Shown: piece after piece, positions 1-8,355 of the stretch
How the letters are laid out: each line of letters starts with the position of its first letter
Numbering within the stretch: the first letter of the stretch is position 1
NCBI GenBank assembly: GCA_913041775.1
Contig: CAJWJW010000018.1
Location: 1-12,525, forward strand
Length of the DNA stretch: 12,525 nucleotides
Direction: 5' to 3'
Source of the DNA: an uncultured Flavobacteriales bacterium
GTDB lineage: Bacteria; Bacteroidota; Bacteroidia; Flavobacteriales; UBA7430
Translations under genes and position numbers: made by a program
Notes under the pieces: generated by a model
Seen by the model: only the letters and a program-made list of their open reading frames with translations
Database searches by the model: none
What the model was told of the DNA's origin: nothing

Positions 1-1333
1 CACGAGCTAAACGTGTAATAGAATCTAATAATATTACTACATCATGTCCACATTCCACCATTCTTTTGGCTTTTTCTAAAACGATATTAGCAACTTTCAC
101 ATGTCTTTCTGCAGGCTCATCAAAGGTAGAAGATACCACCTCAGCATTTACCGTTCTAGCCATGTCTGTAACTTCTTCTGGTCGCTCATCAATCAATAGT
201 ACAATCATGTACACCTCAGGATGGTTCTTAGCGATCGCATTTGCTACTTCTTTAAGTAAAACAGTTTTACCCGTTTTTGGCTGTGCTACAATTAAACCAC
301 GTTGTCCTTTTCCAATAGGAGCAAACAAGTCGATTATACGAGCTGCTGTACCTGCTTTATTCTCTGCAAGATTAAATTTCTCGTCTGGAAAAAGTGGAGT
401 GAGATGCTCAAAAGCTACTCGGTCCCTAACATAGCTAGGATCTCTCCCATTAATTTTATCAATATTGGAAAGCGGGAAATACTTTTCTCCTTCTTTTGGA
501 GGACGAACAATTCCGTTTACACAATCACCTGTTTTTAGTCCAAATAATTTTATCTGAGAATGAGAAACATAAATGTCATCAGGAGAACTTAAGTAATTAT
601 AATCTGAAGAACGTAAGAATCCATAGCCATCCGCCATAATTTCTAAAACACCTCCACTTTGTACAATACCTTCAAATTCGTACTCAATATTTTTCTTGTC
701 GTTTTTACGATTTTTAACTTGTGCTTTAATAGGAGCTTGGATTTCTTTCTTTTGCTCTATTACTTTTTGTACAGGCTGAACAGCTTCTGTAGATTCTGCT
801 TTTTTTACTGGAGCCGAAACTTGTTTTTGTTCCGAAACTCTTTGTTCAGCTTTTTTTATACGATCTAATTGAGACTCTTTTTTTCTTCTAGGTCTAATAG
901 CTCTATCTCTAGGATTCGGCTTATCAGGGTTTTGTCTCGCTTGAAGTGTCTTTTCCGTAGGTTTAGTAATGCCATCATTTTCTGTAGACACTACTTTTAC
1001 TTCTGGTTTTTGATCTTCTGTAGTAGGAGTAGTTTTTTGAGGAACTGATTTACTCTCAGCTTCATTCGCAACAATTTCAGTTGCAAACTCCTTAACAGGT
1101 GCTTTTTTTGCCCTAGTTTTTTTTACAAGCTTAGGTTTAGGATCCTCTTTAGGTTCTTCCTTAATTTCTACCTTAGGTTTTGCATTTGACTTTGGGTTAA
1201 TAGCTTGTACATCTAAAATCTGATATATCAAGTCCATTTTTTTTAATGCTCTAAATTTTGGAATTGTTAATTCCTTTGCAATCCCTTGTAACTCGACAAG
1301 AAGCTTGCCTTTTAATTCTAAAATATCGTACAT
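1..1333 (-). CDS. rho: Transcription termination factor Rho, 3' part missing
   Basis: Hexameric RNA-dependent ATPase/helicase that ends transcription of untranslated RNA. The gene runs off the left edge, so only residues 1-444 are visible. The N-terminus (about 1-46, MYDILELKGKLLVELQ...) is the Rho_N helical domain. Residues about 47-217 are a low-complexity linker rich in Lys, Glu, Pro, Thr and Gln. The RNA-binding cold-shock-like domain starts near Tyr218 (YEFEGIVQSGGVLEIMADGY). The ATPase core follows, with Walker A PKTGKT at 352-357, LLIDERPEEVTDM after it, and Walker B ILLDSITRLA around Asp437. E. coli Rho is 419 residues with Walker A near 180, so this protein is about 170 residues longer, all of it ahead of the RNA-binding domain. 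The ATG at 1333-1331 is chosen because the Rho_N domain starts there; there is no Shine-Dalgarno. Identification is certain; the linker's role is inference. Confidence 0.97.
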   Translation of the reverse strand, partial: MYDILELKGKLLVELQGIAKELTIPKFRALKKMDLIYQILDVQAINPKSNAKPKVEIKEEPKEDPKPKLVKKTRAKKAPVKEFATEIVANEAESKSVPQKTTPTTEDQKPEVKVVSTENDGITKPTEKTLQARQNPDKPNPRDRAIRPRRKKESQLDRIKKAEQRVSEQKQVSAPVKKAESTEAVQPVQKVIEQKKEIQAPIKAQVKNRKNDKKNIEYEFEGIVQSGGVLEIMADGYGFLRSSDYNYLSSPDDIYVSHSQIKLFGLKTGDCVNGIVRPPKEGEKYFPLSNIDKINGRDPSYVRDRVAFEHLTPLFPDEKFNLAENKAGTAARIIDLFAPIGKGQRGLIVAQPKTGKTVLLKEVANAIAKNHPEVYMIVLLIDERPEEVTDMARTVNAEVVSSTFDEPAERHVKVANIVLEKAKRMVECGHDVVILLDSITRLAR

Positions 1334-1710
1334 AAATAAATGTTATGGGTACTGATAAGTCGATTTGACTTTTGTTCGAAATGTAGTTTTTGGATTTGTC
1401 TCAAATGTGCCTGAGACATAGATTTCTTCTGCAATAATACAGCTTTTAGTTGAATGTTGAAAATTAAAGATAAAAAGTTTGTTGTTATAGCTTCTGCCTT
1501 AGGATTAAACAAAATGAGATTGTCTAATTTTGAGTATTAGATAATTCTAGAATTATAGTTTTAATTCAATCCCGTCTGTAAATGGATCAACCTACATAAG
1601 TTTATTAATCAGAGATTTCTGTCGATCTGATTTTTAGCATTTGAATATTAATAAATTATAAATTATTTATCAATCATTAAATCCTTATTTTTGAATCAAA
1701 ATTCACCCTT
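1334..1710. other. Gene-free divergent region between rho and the DUF4293 gene
   Basis: This 377-base AT-rich stretch holds the start regions of two divergent genes. A leftward open frame of 64 codons (1512-1318, TTG start) overlaps the start of rho but resembles no known protein, so I do not call it a gene. A 7-bp inverted repeat (TGTCTCA at 1397-1403, TGAGACA at 1412-1418, 8-base loop) lies in the presumed rho leader. It has no T-run after it in either direction, so it is not a terminator. A good TAnnTTTG box faces the DUF4293 gene. I found no such box facing rho, so its promoter is unplaced. Confidence 0.6.
1686..1693 (+). promoter_or_regulatory. Probable -7 promoter box of the DUF4293 gene
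   Basis: TATTTTTG matches the Bacteroidota -7 consensus TAnnTTTG exactly, and its last base lies 18 bases before the ATG. This gives a leader of only about 10 bases, as is common in the phylum. No clear TTG -33 element lies at the usual distance, so the assignment rests on the -7 box and its position. Confidence 0.45.
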
Positions 1711-2112
1711 ATGATCCAGCGTATTCAGTCTATATATCTTCTATTAGTTACTATAGCTATGGCTTTAGTCTCTTTTAAAGTTCCTGTTTGGACTCTTAAC
1801 GAGAAGCTCACTTTTGCTCAAGACGACACAAAAATGTTCATCTTAACAATAGCTGCTAGCTTGTTTTCTGTAGCTGCAATTTTCATCTTCAATAACAGAA
1901 AACTTCAAATGAAGTTTATCCGTATGGCAATTATGGTAATTGCTGTAATAGCTGTTCGATTAGGATTGTTATTTGGTAGTAACGAATTTGACTTTACACT
2001 CAATTACAATTCTGTAGCCCTATTGTCGTTCGCATTTTTAGCCTTAGTTATGGCATACAGAGGAGTTAAGAAAGACGACGATTTAGTCCGTTCTGCAGAT
2101 CGTATTCGCTAG
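1711..2112 (+). CDS. DUF4293 family small integral membrane protein
   Basis: A 133-residue inner-membrane protein of unknown function. The start MIQRIQSIYLLL and the charged end (KDDDLVRSADRIR) are typical of DUF4293, a family I know only from Bacteroidota. Four hydrophobic segments are visible at about residues 5-23, 43-60, 69-88 and 101-118, joined by short loops. The loop after the first segment contains the PVWTL stretch often conserved in the family. The gene is divergent from rho, a neighbourhood I recall as common in flavobacteria. It has its own probable promoter box 18 bases upstream. Its TAG stop overlaps the stop of the convergent phosphoesterase gene by four bases. The family call is firm; no function can be given. 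Confidence 0.9.
   Translation: MIQRIQSIYLLLVTIAMALVSFKVPVWTLNEKLTFAQDDTKMFILTIAASLFSVAAIFIFNNRKLQMKFIRMAIMVIAVIAVRLGLLFGSNEFDFTLNYNSVALLSFAFLALVMAYRGVKKDDDLVRSADRIR
2109..2112. other. CTAG shared by two convergent stop codons
   Basis: The palindrome CTAG supplies TAG at 2110-2112 for the rightward DUF4293 gene and TAG at 2111-2109 for the leftward phosphoesterase gene. There is no room for a terminator between the two genes, so each transcript must continue into the other gene's antisense strand before it ends. Confidence 0.95.
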
Positions 2113-2603
2113 CGTTTACCCAATTCTATTACTTCTAAATTTTTTATGTCTTTGCCATCTATTGTAAAGCGCAAAAGTGTTTTTACTTGATGAAAACCGT
2201 GTTTTCCAGCTGCGCCAGGATTCATGTGTAAAAGACGTAAATCCTTGTCGTACATAACTTTTAAAATGTGTGAATGTCCTGAAATAAATAATTTGGGAGG
2301 ATTTTTCTTAATAGCTTCCTTAATAGGTAGCGAGTATCTTTTTGGGTATCCTCCAATATGTGTAATCCATACATCTACCTCTTCACACATAAAACGTTGA
2401 TGTAAGAGGCATTCTCTTCTAATTACAGCGCCATCTATATTGCCGTAAACCGCTCTTGTCGGTTTAAAAGCCTTTAGTTGGTCGTAAACTTCAATATCCC
2501 CAAGATCTCCGGCATGCCAAATTTCATCACATTCTTTAAAGTGTTTAAATACCAAAGGGTCTAAAAAGGAATGAGTGTCAGAAAGGAGTCCTATGCGTTT
2601 CAT
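2109..2603 (-). CDS. YfcE/MJ0936-type metallophosphoesterase
   Basis: A 164-residue cytosolic calcineurin-like phosphoesterase of the small YfcE/MJ0936 class, which use two metal ions and often hydrolyse phosphodiesters in vitro; the natural substrate is unknown. All metal-ligand motifs are present in order: SDTH (Asp9, His11), GD (Asp33), GNID (Asn55), THIGG (His82) and SGHSH (His110, His112). The short MNPGAAG stretch near the C-terminus is also family-typical. The ATG at 2603-2601 is followed directly by the first beta strand (KRIGLLSD), so the start is secure. The gene converges on the DUF4293 gene with a 4-base overlap. It points away from truA, with 180 bases between their starts. No convincing promoter box was found. 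Confidence 0.93.
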   Translation of the reverse strand: MKRIGLLSDTHSFLDPLVFKHFKECDEIWHAGDLGDIEVYDQLKAFKPTRAVYGNIDGAVIRRECLLHQRFMCEEVDVWITHIGGYPKRYSLPIKEAIKKNPPKLFISGHSHILKVMYDKDLRLLHMNPGAAGKHGFHQVKTLLRFTIDGKDIKNLEVIELGKR

Positions 2604-2759
2604 TAAAGTCTATTGAGATTTTATATTTGCAATTTACGGTTAATTCGAGATTAATAATGTCGATTTAGTTTTTGTTAATTTTATTTTTGATTTCAATTTT
2701 AATCAACAAATTCCTCTTTATAATGTTCAATCTTTAGCCTTCAATTTTCAAAATTCGTT

Positions 2760-2767
2760 TATTTTTG
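2760..2767 (+). promoter_or_regulatory. Probable -7 promoter box of truA
   Basis: TATTTTTG, identical to the box before the DUF4293 gene, ends 17 bases before the GTG start of truA. The predicted leader is about 10 bases. A further match, TATATTTG at 2622-2629, lies much farther upstream and is less likely to be used. No clear -33 TTG is seen. Confidence 0.45.
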
Positions 2768-2783
2768 TTTCAAATAATACATT

Positions 2784-3536
2784 GTGAGATATTTTATCAG
2801 TTTAGCATATAAAGGAACTAATTTTCATGGATGGCAGTTACAGCCCAATGCTGTAAGCGTGCAACAGAGAATTAACGAAGGCTTATCGGTACTCCTAAAA
2901 GAAGAGGTAATGATAATGGGTGCGGGCCGTACTGACACTGGTGTGCATGCCAAGCAGATGTATGCTCATTTTGACACGAACAAGTCTTTTGAACTCGATG
3001 TAGTCTGTTACCGATTAAATGCTTTTTTAGAGGATTCAATCGTAATTAAATCTATTTTTAAAGTATGGAACGAAACACATGCACGTTTTCATGCAAGTGC
3101 AAGAACTTATGAATATTGGTTGTGTCAAGAAAAAAACCCTTTTTTAACTCAGGGTGCTTGGTTGTTGTATGCAGACCTTGATTTTAGTTTGATGAATGAT
3201 GCCGCCTCATACTTAATGGAGGTGCAAGACTTTTCGAGTTTTGCTAAAATTCACAGCGATGTAAATACACATATTTGCGATGTACGTAAAGCAGAATGGC
3301 TACAACATGGAGATAAGTGGGTGTTTACCATTGAAGCTGATCGCTTTCTGAGAAATATGGTTCGGGCTATAGTAGGTACTCTTGTAGAGGTAGGTAAAAA
3401 GAAAATGACTTTAGACGAATTTAAATCAATAATAAAAGAACAAAACAGAAGTTCTGCGGGAACTTCAGCGCCTGCTAAAGGATTGTATCTAGTAAAAATT
3501 GAATACCCTAAAGAACTATTTAATGAAGACTGCTAA
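2784..3536 (+). CDS. truA: tRNA pseudouridine(38-40) synthase TruA
   Basis: Converts uridine to pseudouridine at positions 38-40 of the tRNA anticodon arm. The protein has 250 residues, close to the usual length of about 245-270. The N-terminus MRYFISLAYKGTNFHGWQ is the conserved first strand of the family. The catalytic Asp51 lies in the signature GAGRTDTGVHA at 46-56. The C-terminal half has the expected FAKIHSD and FLRNMVRAIVGTL blocks and ends in KGLYLVKIEYP. The start is GTG: an in-frame TAA lies nine bases upstream at 2775-2777, leaving no ATG alternative that keeps the conserved N-terminus. The last 14 bases overlap the next gene, so both are probably translated from one mRNA. Confidence 0.97.
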   Translation: MRYFISLAYKGTNFHGWQLQPNAVSVQQRINEGLSVLLKEEVMIMGAGRTDTGVHAKQMYAHFDTNKSFELDVVCYRLNAFLEDSIVIKSIFKVWNETHARFHASARTYEYWLCQEKNPFLTQGAWLLYADLDFSLMNDAASYLMEVQDFSSFAKIHSDVNTHICDVRKAEWLQHGDKWVFTIEADRFLRNMVRAIVGTLVEVGKKKMTLDEFKSIIKEQNRSSAGTSAPAKGLYLVKIEYPKELFNEDC

Positions 3537-5271
3537 AAAAAATAATCCCTTCGATTTTAAACTTTTAACCAGGGTTTTAAGCTTTGTTCAGCCGTATAAG
3601 TTAATCTTCTACAGCAGTATTGTATTCAGTATTTTATTGGGTGTTTTCTCTATAGGTCGCCCTATACTTATAGAATATACTGTTGATAATTTTATAATTG
3701 GTTCGAACCCTGAAATGCTTCTTAAGTACTGCCTTATAATGGTCGGCTTATTAGTTTTAGAAGCCATTTTTCAGTTTGTATTTATGTATGCTGCCAATTG
3801 GATTGGTCAGTCTGTAATAAAGGATATACGCAAAAAGCTATTTGAGAAAATTCTATCTTTTCGTTTAAAGTATTTCGACGAAACTCCTATTGGTGCTTTG
3901 GTTACTCGTACTGTCTCGGATATAGAAACCATAGCTGAGATATTCTCTCAGGGAGTATTGGTAATCTTTAGCGATTTATTTAAAATTATTTTAATCGTAT
4001 CGTGGATGTTCTCTAGAAATGTGATGCTCAGTTGTATTGCTTTAGCTGTTTTTCCTGTTCTTATTTGGGCTACTAAGTATTTTCAAACAGCTATGAAAAG
4101 CGCTTTCGAAGATGAGCGTTCTGCTATTTCTAAACTCAATACTTTTGTACAAGAGCATATTTCTGGAATGAAAATAGTTCAGATTTTCAGCCGAGAACAA
4201 GCCGAATTAGATAACTTTAAACAAGTGAATGCTACTTTTAAGCAGGCAACTATTAAAGCAATATGGCATTTTTCTATATTCTTACCAGTTATAGAAATTA
4301 TGAGTGCCCTTTCCTTAGGCGCTATGGTTTGGTATGGTGGTTTAAATATGATTTTAGGCGGTGAGGTTACACTTGGTTTAATGATGTCATTCATCTTACT
4401 TATAAATATGCTCTTTAGACCTGTTCGTCATTTGGCAGATAGAATAAATGTATTGCAAAGAGGAATTGTTGCTGCTAACAGAGTATTTAAAATTATCGAC
4501 ACCGATGAGCGTATAAATACAAATGGTGATTTAATTTTAAAGAATGTTAAAGGTGCGGTAAATTTTAAGAAGGTTAACTTTTCTTATAAACAAGGTGAGC
4601 AAGTTCTTAGGAATATCAACTTTGAAATTGAAGCTGGTAAAACGCTTGCTTTAGTGGGTGCTACAGGCGCCGGTAAAAGTTCAATTGTAAATCTATTATT
4701 GCGCTATTATAATATAGATTCGGGTACTATTTTACTCGATGGAAATGATATTTCTAAATATCAGTTAAAATCTCTTCGGAGTAATTTGGCCCTAGTTCTT
4801 CAAGATGTATTCTTGTTCTCCGATTCTATTTATAAAAACATTGTCTTAGATAAAGATATTCCTCTTTCTGCTGTGCAAGAAGCCGCAAAGGCAATTGGTC
4901 TCGAAGACTTTATTGAACAATTACCTGGAGGTTATAATTATAATGTACGCGAAAGAGGGGTAATGCTTTCTGCTGGACAAAGACAGTTGATTGCTTTTTT
5001 ACGAGCTTACGTGTCCAATCCTAGCGTGCTTATTTTAGATGAAGCAACTTCGTCTGTAGATTCTCAAACTGAAGAATTGATTCAAAAAGCAACCGAAAAA
5101 TTAACTCAAGGAAGAACTTCTATTGTAATTGCACATCGTTTAGCAACCATTCAAAATGCAGATAAAATTTTGGTTATGGAACAAGGCGAAATAGTAGAGT
5201 CTGGTACTCACGCAGAGCTATTAGCCCTTAAAGGCTATTATAGCAAGTTGTTTGAATTGCAATTTAGTTGA
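3523..5271 (+). CDS. MsbA-like ABC exporter, fused permease and ATPase
   Basis: A 582-residue half-transporter that should dimerise in the inner membrane and export a lipid or hydrophobic compound; the substrate cannot be read from the sequence. The membrane domain (about 25-310) has six hydrophobic helices and the conserved block around FDETPIGALVTRTVSDIE (118-135). The ATPase domain contains Walker A GATGAGKS (379-386), Q-loop Gln427, signature LSAGQ (482-486), Walker B ending in Asp506-Glu507 and switch His538. All catalytic residues are intact. The signature reads LSAGQ rather than LSGGQ, a known variant. The frame can be extended to a TTG at 3499, but the ATG at 3523 is preferred because it lies where N-termini of this family normally start. 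It overlaps truA by 14 bases and is probably translationally coupled to it. Confidence 0.93.
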   Translation: MKTAKKNNPFDFKLLTRVLSFVQPYKLIFYSSIVFSILLGVFSIGRPILIEYTVDNFIIGSNPEMLLKYCLIMVGLLVLEAIFQFVFMYAANWIGQSVIKDIRKKLFEKILSFRLKYFDETPIGALVTRTVSDIETIAEIFSQGVLVIFSDLFKIILIVSWMFSRNVMLSCIALAVFPVLIWATKYFQTAMKSAFEDERSAISKLNTFVQEHISGMKIVQIFSREQAELDNFKQVNATFKQATIKAIWHFSIFLPVIEIMSALSLGAMVWYGGLNMILGGEVTLGLMMSFILLINMLFRPVRHLADRINVLQRGIVAANRVFKIIDTDERINTNGDLILKNVKGAVNFKKVNFSYKQGEQVLRNINFEIEAGKTLALVGATGAGKSSIVNLLLRYYNIDSGTILLDGNDISKYQLKSLRSNLALVLQDVFLFSDSIYKNIVLDKDIPLSAVQEAAKAIGLEDFIEQLPGGYNYNVRERGVMLSAGQRQLIAFLRAYVSNPSVLILDEATSSVDSQTEELIQKATEKLTQGRTSIVIAHRLATIQNADKILVMEQGEIVESGTHAELLALKGYYSKLFELQFS

Positions 5272-5290
5272 TTGCTTAGTAGCTTGAGTT

Positions 5291-5310
5291 TTATAGGTTG
5301 TTATAGGTTT
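5291..5310 (+). repeat. Tandem 10-base repeat in the ABC/uvrA convergent gap
   Basis: TTATAGGTTG is followed directly by TTATAGGTTT, nine of ten bases identical. It lies in the 101-base gap between the convergent ABC exporter and uvrA genes. No GC-rich hairpin followed by a T-run is visible in this gap, so termination here may depend on Rho. The repeat is short and may be chance. Confidence 0.5.
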
Positions 5311-5372
5311 CGAATCATGCATGTTTGTCCCCATCTTCAAAATCCCAAATTAACTATTGCTCTCAACAAGAA

Positions 5373-8168
5373 TTAATTAGTAAACTTCTCCTTTAAAAAC
5401 TCACCAGTTGCACTCTCCTTAAAATAGATAATATCTTCTGGAAGTCCTTCGAAAATTAATTCCCCACCATTTTTACCGCCTTCCTTACCGAGGTCAATGA
5501 GCCAATCTGCACATTTAATAACATCCGGATTATGCTCTATTACTAAAATGGTATGTCCGTTTTCAATTAGAGCGTTAAACGATTCTAAAAGCTTCTTAAT
5601 ATCGTGAAAGTGCAATCCTGTTGTAGGTTCATCAAAGATGAAAAATTGATGTCCTCCACTTTTACCTTTACCTAAGAAAGAGGCTAGTTTAACTCTTTGT
5701 GCTTCTCCACCAGATAAGGTCGAAGAGGATTGTCCGAGGTGAATATATCCCAATCCAACATCTTGTAATGGTTGTAGTCGTGAAGCTATTTTAGTTTGGC
5801 CATTTTCTTCGAAAAAGGCTATTGATTCATCGATAGTTAAATTAAGTATATCTGCAATGTTTTTTTGGCTAAAACGAACTTCTAAGACTTCATCTTTAAA
5901 GCGCATTCCTTTACAGTGCTCACACTCTAGGTGAACATCTGCCATAAATTGCATTTCAATAGTAACCTCACCTTCTCCGGAGCAATGCTCACATCTTCCA
6001 CCGTTGGTGTTAAATGAAAAATGCTTCGCTTTGTAGCCTCTACTAGCAGATAGCTTCTGATCGGCGTAAAGTTTTCTTATTTCGTCGTAGGCTTTAATAT
6101 AGGTGACAGGATTTGAGCGAGACGATTTCCCGATTGGGTTTTGGTCAATAAATTCTACTCCAGAAATATTTTTAACCGATCCAGTAAGGCTGTCAAATTG
6201 ACCAATTTTAGGTCCGTAACCACCTAAGGCTTTTACCAAAGCCGGATAAAAAATACTTTTTATCAAAGTACTTTTTCCTGAACCACTAATTCCACTAACT
6301 ACGGTAAGTACATTAAGTGGGATTTCAACGGTTATGTTTTTAAGATTGTGTTGTCTAGCTCCTTTAATAATTAACGAGTCTGTCCAATTTCTTTTTTTAG
6401 GAATTTCAATTTTTAAATCCCCGTTTAAATACTGTGCAGTAAGACTTATTTTTTCATGTGCTAGTTCGTTATGTGTACCTTGAAACATTAATTGTCCGCC
6501 ATGTATTCCTGCCATAGGTCCCATGTCAATAACCATATCGGCAGCTTTCATAATATCCTCATCGTGTTCTACTACAATTACGGTATTCCCTACATCTCTA
6601 AGTGATTTTAAAATCTTTATGAGTCTTTGACTGTCTTTTGAGTGTAATCCTATACTAGGTTCATCTAAAATATACATTGAACCTACAAGACTACTCCCGA
6701 GTGAGGTAGCAAGATTTATTCTCTGTGATTCTCCACCAGAAAGTGTAGCAGACCTACGGTTTATACTTAGATAACTCAAACCAACATCCATTAAGAATTG
6801 AATTCTATTTTGAATTTCTAGTAATAATCTACCTGCTATTTCCTTGTCGTGCTTACTTAATTCAATTGTTTTAAATGCTTCAGACAACTCGTCTATTGGC
6901 ATATCTACAATTTCTAAAATTGAATAAGACCCAACTTTTACATAGTTTGCTTCTGCACGTAATCTTTTACCTTCACATGTATGGCATAGTGTTTTCCCTC
7001 TATAACGAGAAAGTAAAACACGGTTTTGGATTTTGTAATTTTTCTTTTCTAAGCCATCAAAAAACTTGTGAATCCCTTTGAATTTAAATTCCTTACTCCC
7101 ATTCCAAATAAAGCTTTTCTGTTCTTTAGAAAGCTCAAAATAGGGTTTGTGAATAGGAATGTCCCATTTTTCGGAATTTAAAATTAATTCGTCTTTATTC
7201 CTGCAAAGCGTATCTCCTTTCCAGCAAGCGAGAGCCTCTTCGTAAATAGACAAGCCTGTGTTAGGGATTACCAATTCCTCATCAATTCCTACAATAGATC
7301 CATTCCCTTCGCAAGTTTTACATGCTCCAAAGGGGTTGTTAAATGTAAATAAGTGGATGCTTGGTTCTTCGAAAACGATTCCATCAGCTTCAAAACGGTT
7401 ACTGAATGTTGTTTTCTCCCCGTTTTCTATAAATTCTATAATACAATCACCTTTCCCTTCGTGAAACCCTGTTTGTATAGAATCGGCTAACCTTTCTATA
7501 AAACTATCTTCTTTCTTTAAGCTCAAACGGTCTATTAGAAGGTAGTAAGGTTCTTTAAGTTTAGATTTCTTTTCTAAAAGGTCTTCTATCCTTAAAATAG
7601 TATCCTTGTGTTTTATACGGTGATACCCTTGTTGAAGTAGCATCTCTAAATACAGTTTATAGTCTCTGTCTCCTAGTTGTGCAGGAGCAAGTACATAAAA
7701 CTTTGTATCTTCGTCTTTAGAAAGAATAAAATCGACTACGTTTTGAACGCTGTGTTTTTTCACTTCCTTTCCCGAGACTGGCGAAATAGTCTTACCTATT
7801 CGTGCAAAGAGTAATTTTATATAATCATAAATCTCTGTGCTGGTACCTACAGTAGAACGAGGGTTTTTAGAATTCACCTTTTGCTCTATTGCTATAGCCG
7901 GCGAAATCCCTTTAATACTATCTACTTCAGGTTTATTTAATCTGCCTAAAAACTGACGCGCATAAGAGGATAAACTTTCTACATATCTTCTTTGCCCTTC
8001 TGCATAGAGCGTGTCGAATGCCAATGTAGATTTCCCCGAACCAGAGAGCCCAGTAATCACCACAAACTTATTGCGCGGTATAGCTACATTAATGTTTTTT
8101 AAGTTGTGTAGTCGTGCCCCTTTAATAAGGATGTTTTCTTTTGAATCTAACTGGTCGAAATCTTTCAT
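5373..8168 (-). CDS. uvrA: Excinuclease ABC subunit A (UvrA)
   Basis: The damage-recognition ATPase of nucleotide excision repair; a UvrA dimer finds bulky lesions with UvrB and loads it onto DNA. The protein has 931 residues (E. coli UvrA has 940) and two ABC modules. The first has Walker A GLSGSGKST at 40-48, CxxC pairs at 283/286 and 395/398, signature LSGGE at 476-480 and Walker B Asp502-Glu503. The second has Walker A GISGSGKST from 626, the zinc finger Cys726/Cys729/Cys749/Cys752, signature LSGGE from 818 and Walker B Asp846-Glu847. Nothing essential is missing. The frame extends to a TTG at 8198, but the ATG at 8168-8166 is the better start: a promoter box covers the TTG, and the ATG keeps the usual short N-terminus. 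It is a single gene, divergent from the sigma factor gene. Confidence 0.97.
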   Translation of the reverse strand: MKDFDQLDSKENILIKGARLHNLKNINVAIPRNKFVVITGLSGSGKSTLAFDTLYAEGQRRYVESLSSYARQFLGRLNKPEVDSIKGISPAIAIEQKVNSKNPRSTVGTSTEIYDYIKLLFARIGKTISPVSGKEVKKHSVQNVVDFILSKDEDTKFYVLAPAQLGDRDYKLYLEMLLQQGYHRIKHKDTILRIEDLLEKKSKLKEPYYLLIDRLSLKKEDSFIERLADSIQTGFHEGKGDCIIEFIENGEKTTFSNRFEADGIVFEEPSIHLFTFNNPFGACKTCEGNGSIVGIDEELVIPNTGLSIYEEALACWKGDTLCRNKDELILNSEKWDIPIHKPYFELSKEQKSFIWNGSKEFKFKGIHKFFDGLEKKNYKIQNRVLLSRYRGKTLCHTCEGKRLRAEANYVKVGSYSILEIVDMPIDELSEAFKTIELSKHDKEIAGRLLLEIQNRIQFLMDVGLSYLSINRRSATLSGGESQRINLATSLGSSLVGSMYILDEPSIGLHSKDSQRLIKILKSLRDVGNTVIVVEHDEDIMKAADMVIDMGPMAGIHGGQLMFQGTHNELAHEKISLTAQYLNGDLKIEIPKKRNWTDSLIIKGARQHNLKNITVEIPLNVLTVVSGISGSGKSTLIKSIFYPALVKALGGYGPKIGQFDSLTGSVKNISGVEFIDQNPIGKSSRSNPVTYIKAYDEIRKLYADQKLSASRGYKAKHFSFNTNGGRCEHCSGEGEVTIEMQFMADVHLECEHCKGMRFKDEVLEVRFSQKNIADILNLTIDESIAFFEENGQTKIASRLQPLQDVGLGYIHLGQSSSTLSGGEAQRVKLASFLGKGKSGGHQFFIFDEPTTGLHFHDIKKLLESFNALIENGHTILVIEHNPDVIKCADWLIDLGKEGGKNGGELIFEGLPEDIIYFKESATGEFLKEKFTN

Positions 8169-8195
8169 ATACGTTTTAGCATTTTTGCATAAACG

Positions 8196-8203
8196 CAAAA
8201 TTA
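8196..8203 (-). promoter_or_regulatory. Probable -7 promoter box of uvrA
   Basis: On the minus strand 8203-8196 reads TAATTTTG, an exact match to TAnnTTTG, ending 28 bases before the uvrA ATG. A TTG at 8221-8219 could be the -33 element, but the 15-base spacing is short. Transcription would begin at about 8189, downstream of the alternative TTG codon at 8198, which supports the ATG start. Confidence 0.45.
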
Positions 8204-8300
8204 AGGAATTTTAACACGCAATCGTTTGAACCTTTGGTATGATTGTTGAAAAAGTTCTATATTAGTAGCAAAATAATACTTACCTAACACTTTTTGCCTA

Positions 8301-8314
8301 TAGAAGCATTTCTA
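8301..8314. promoter_or_regulatory. 14-base palindrome in the sigma factor upstream region
   Basis: TAGAA GCAT TTCTA is a perfect 5-bp inverted repeat around a 4-base centre, lying 42 bases before the sigma factor ATG. It sits between a possible -33 TTG (8294-8296) and a one-mismatch -7 box TACATTTT (8320-8327), where a regulator could act. It is short enough to be chance. Confidence 0.25.
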
Positions 8315-8355
8315 CCTATTACATTTTAATTGATGTTTAACCTAAATGGTAGCTT

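Noticed and set aside
66..1253. Rightward open frames at 66-434, 302-538 and 659-868
   Set aside because: They lie antisense to rho, whose protein sequence is clear on the other strand; their translations are compositionally odd and show no domain.
1318..1512. 64-codon leftward frame overlapping the rho start
   Set aside because: It starts with TTG, resembles no known protein, and overlaps the secure rho start in another frame.
3499..3522. Upstream TTG start for the ABC exporter
   Set aside because: It would only add eight residues read from the truA coding end; the ATG at 3523 fits the family N-terminus.
4179..4394. Leftward 71-codon frame inside the ABC exporter gene
   Set aside because: It is antisense to the well-conserved membrane domain and has no features of its own.
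8169..8198. Upstream TTG start for uvrA
   Set aside because: The probable promoter box at 8203-8196 covers this codon, so it should not be in the mRNA.
6875..8214. Rightward frames at 6875-7081, 7258-7464 and 8011-8214
   Set aside because: They are antisense shadows of uvrA.
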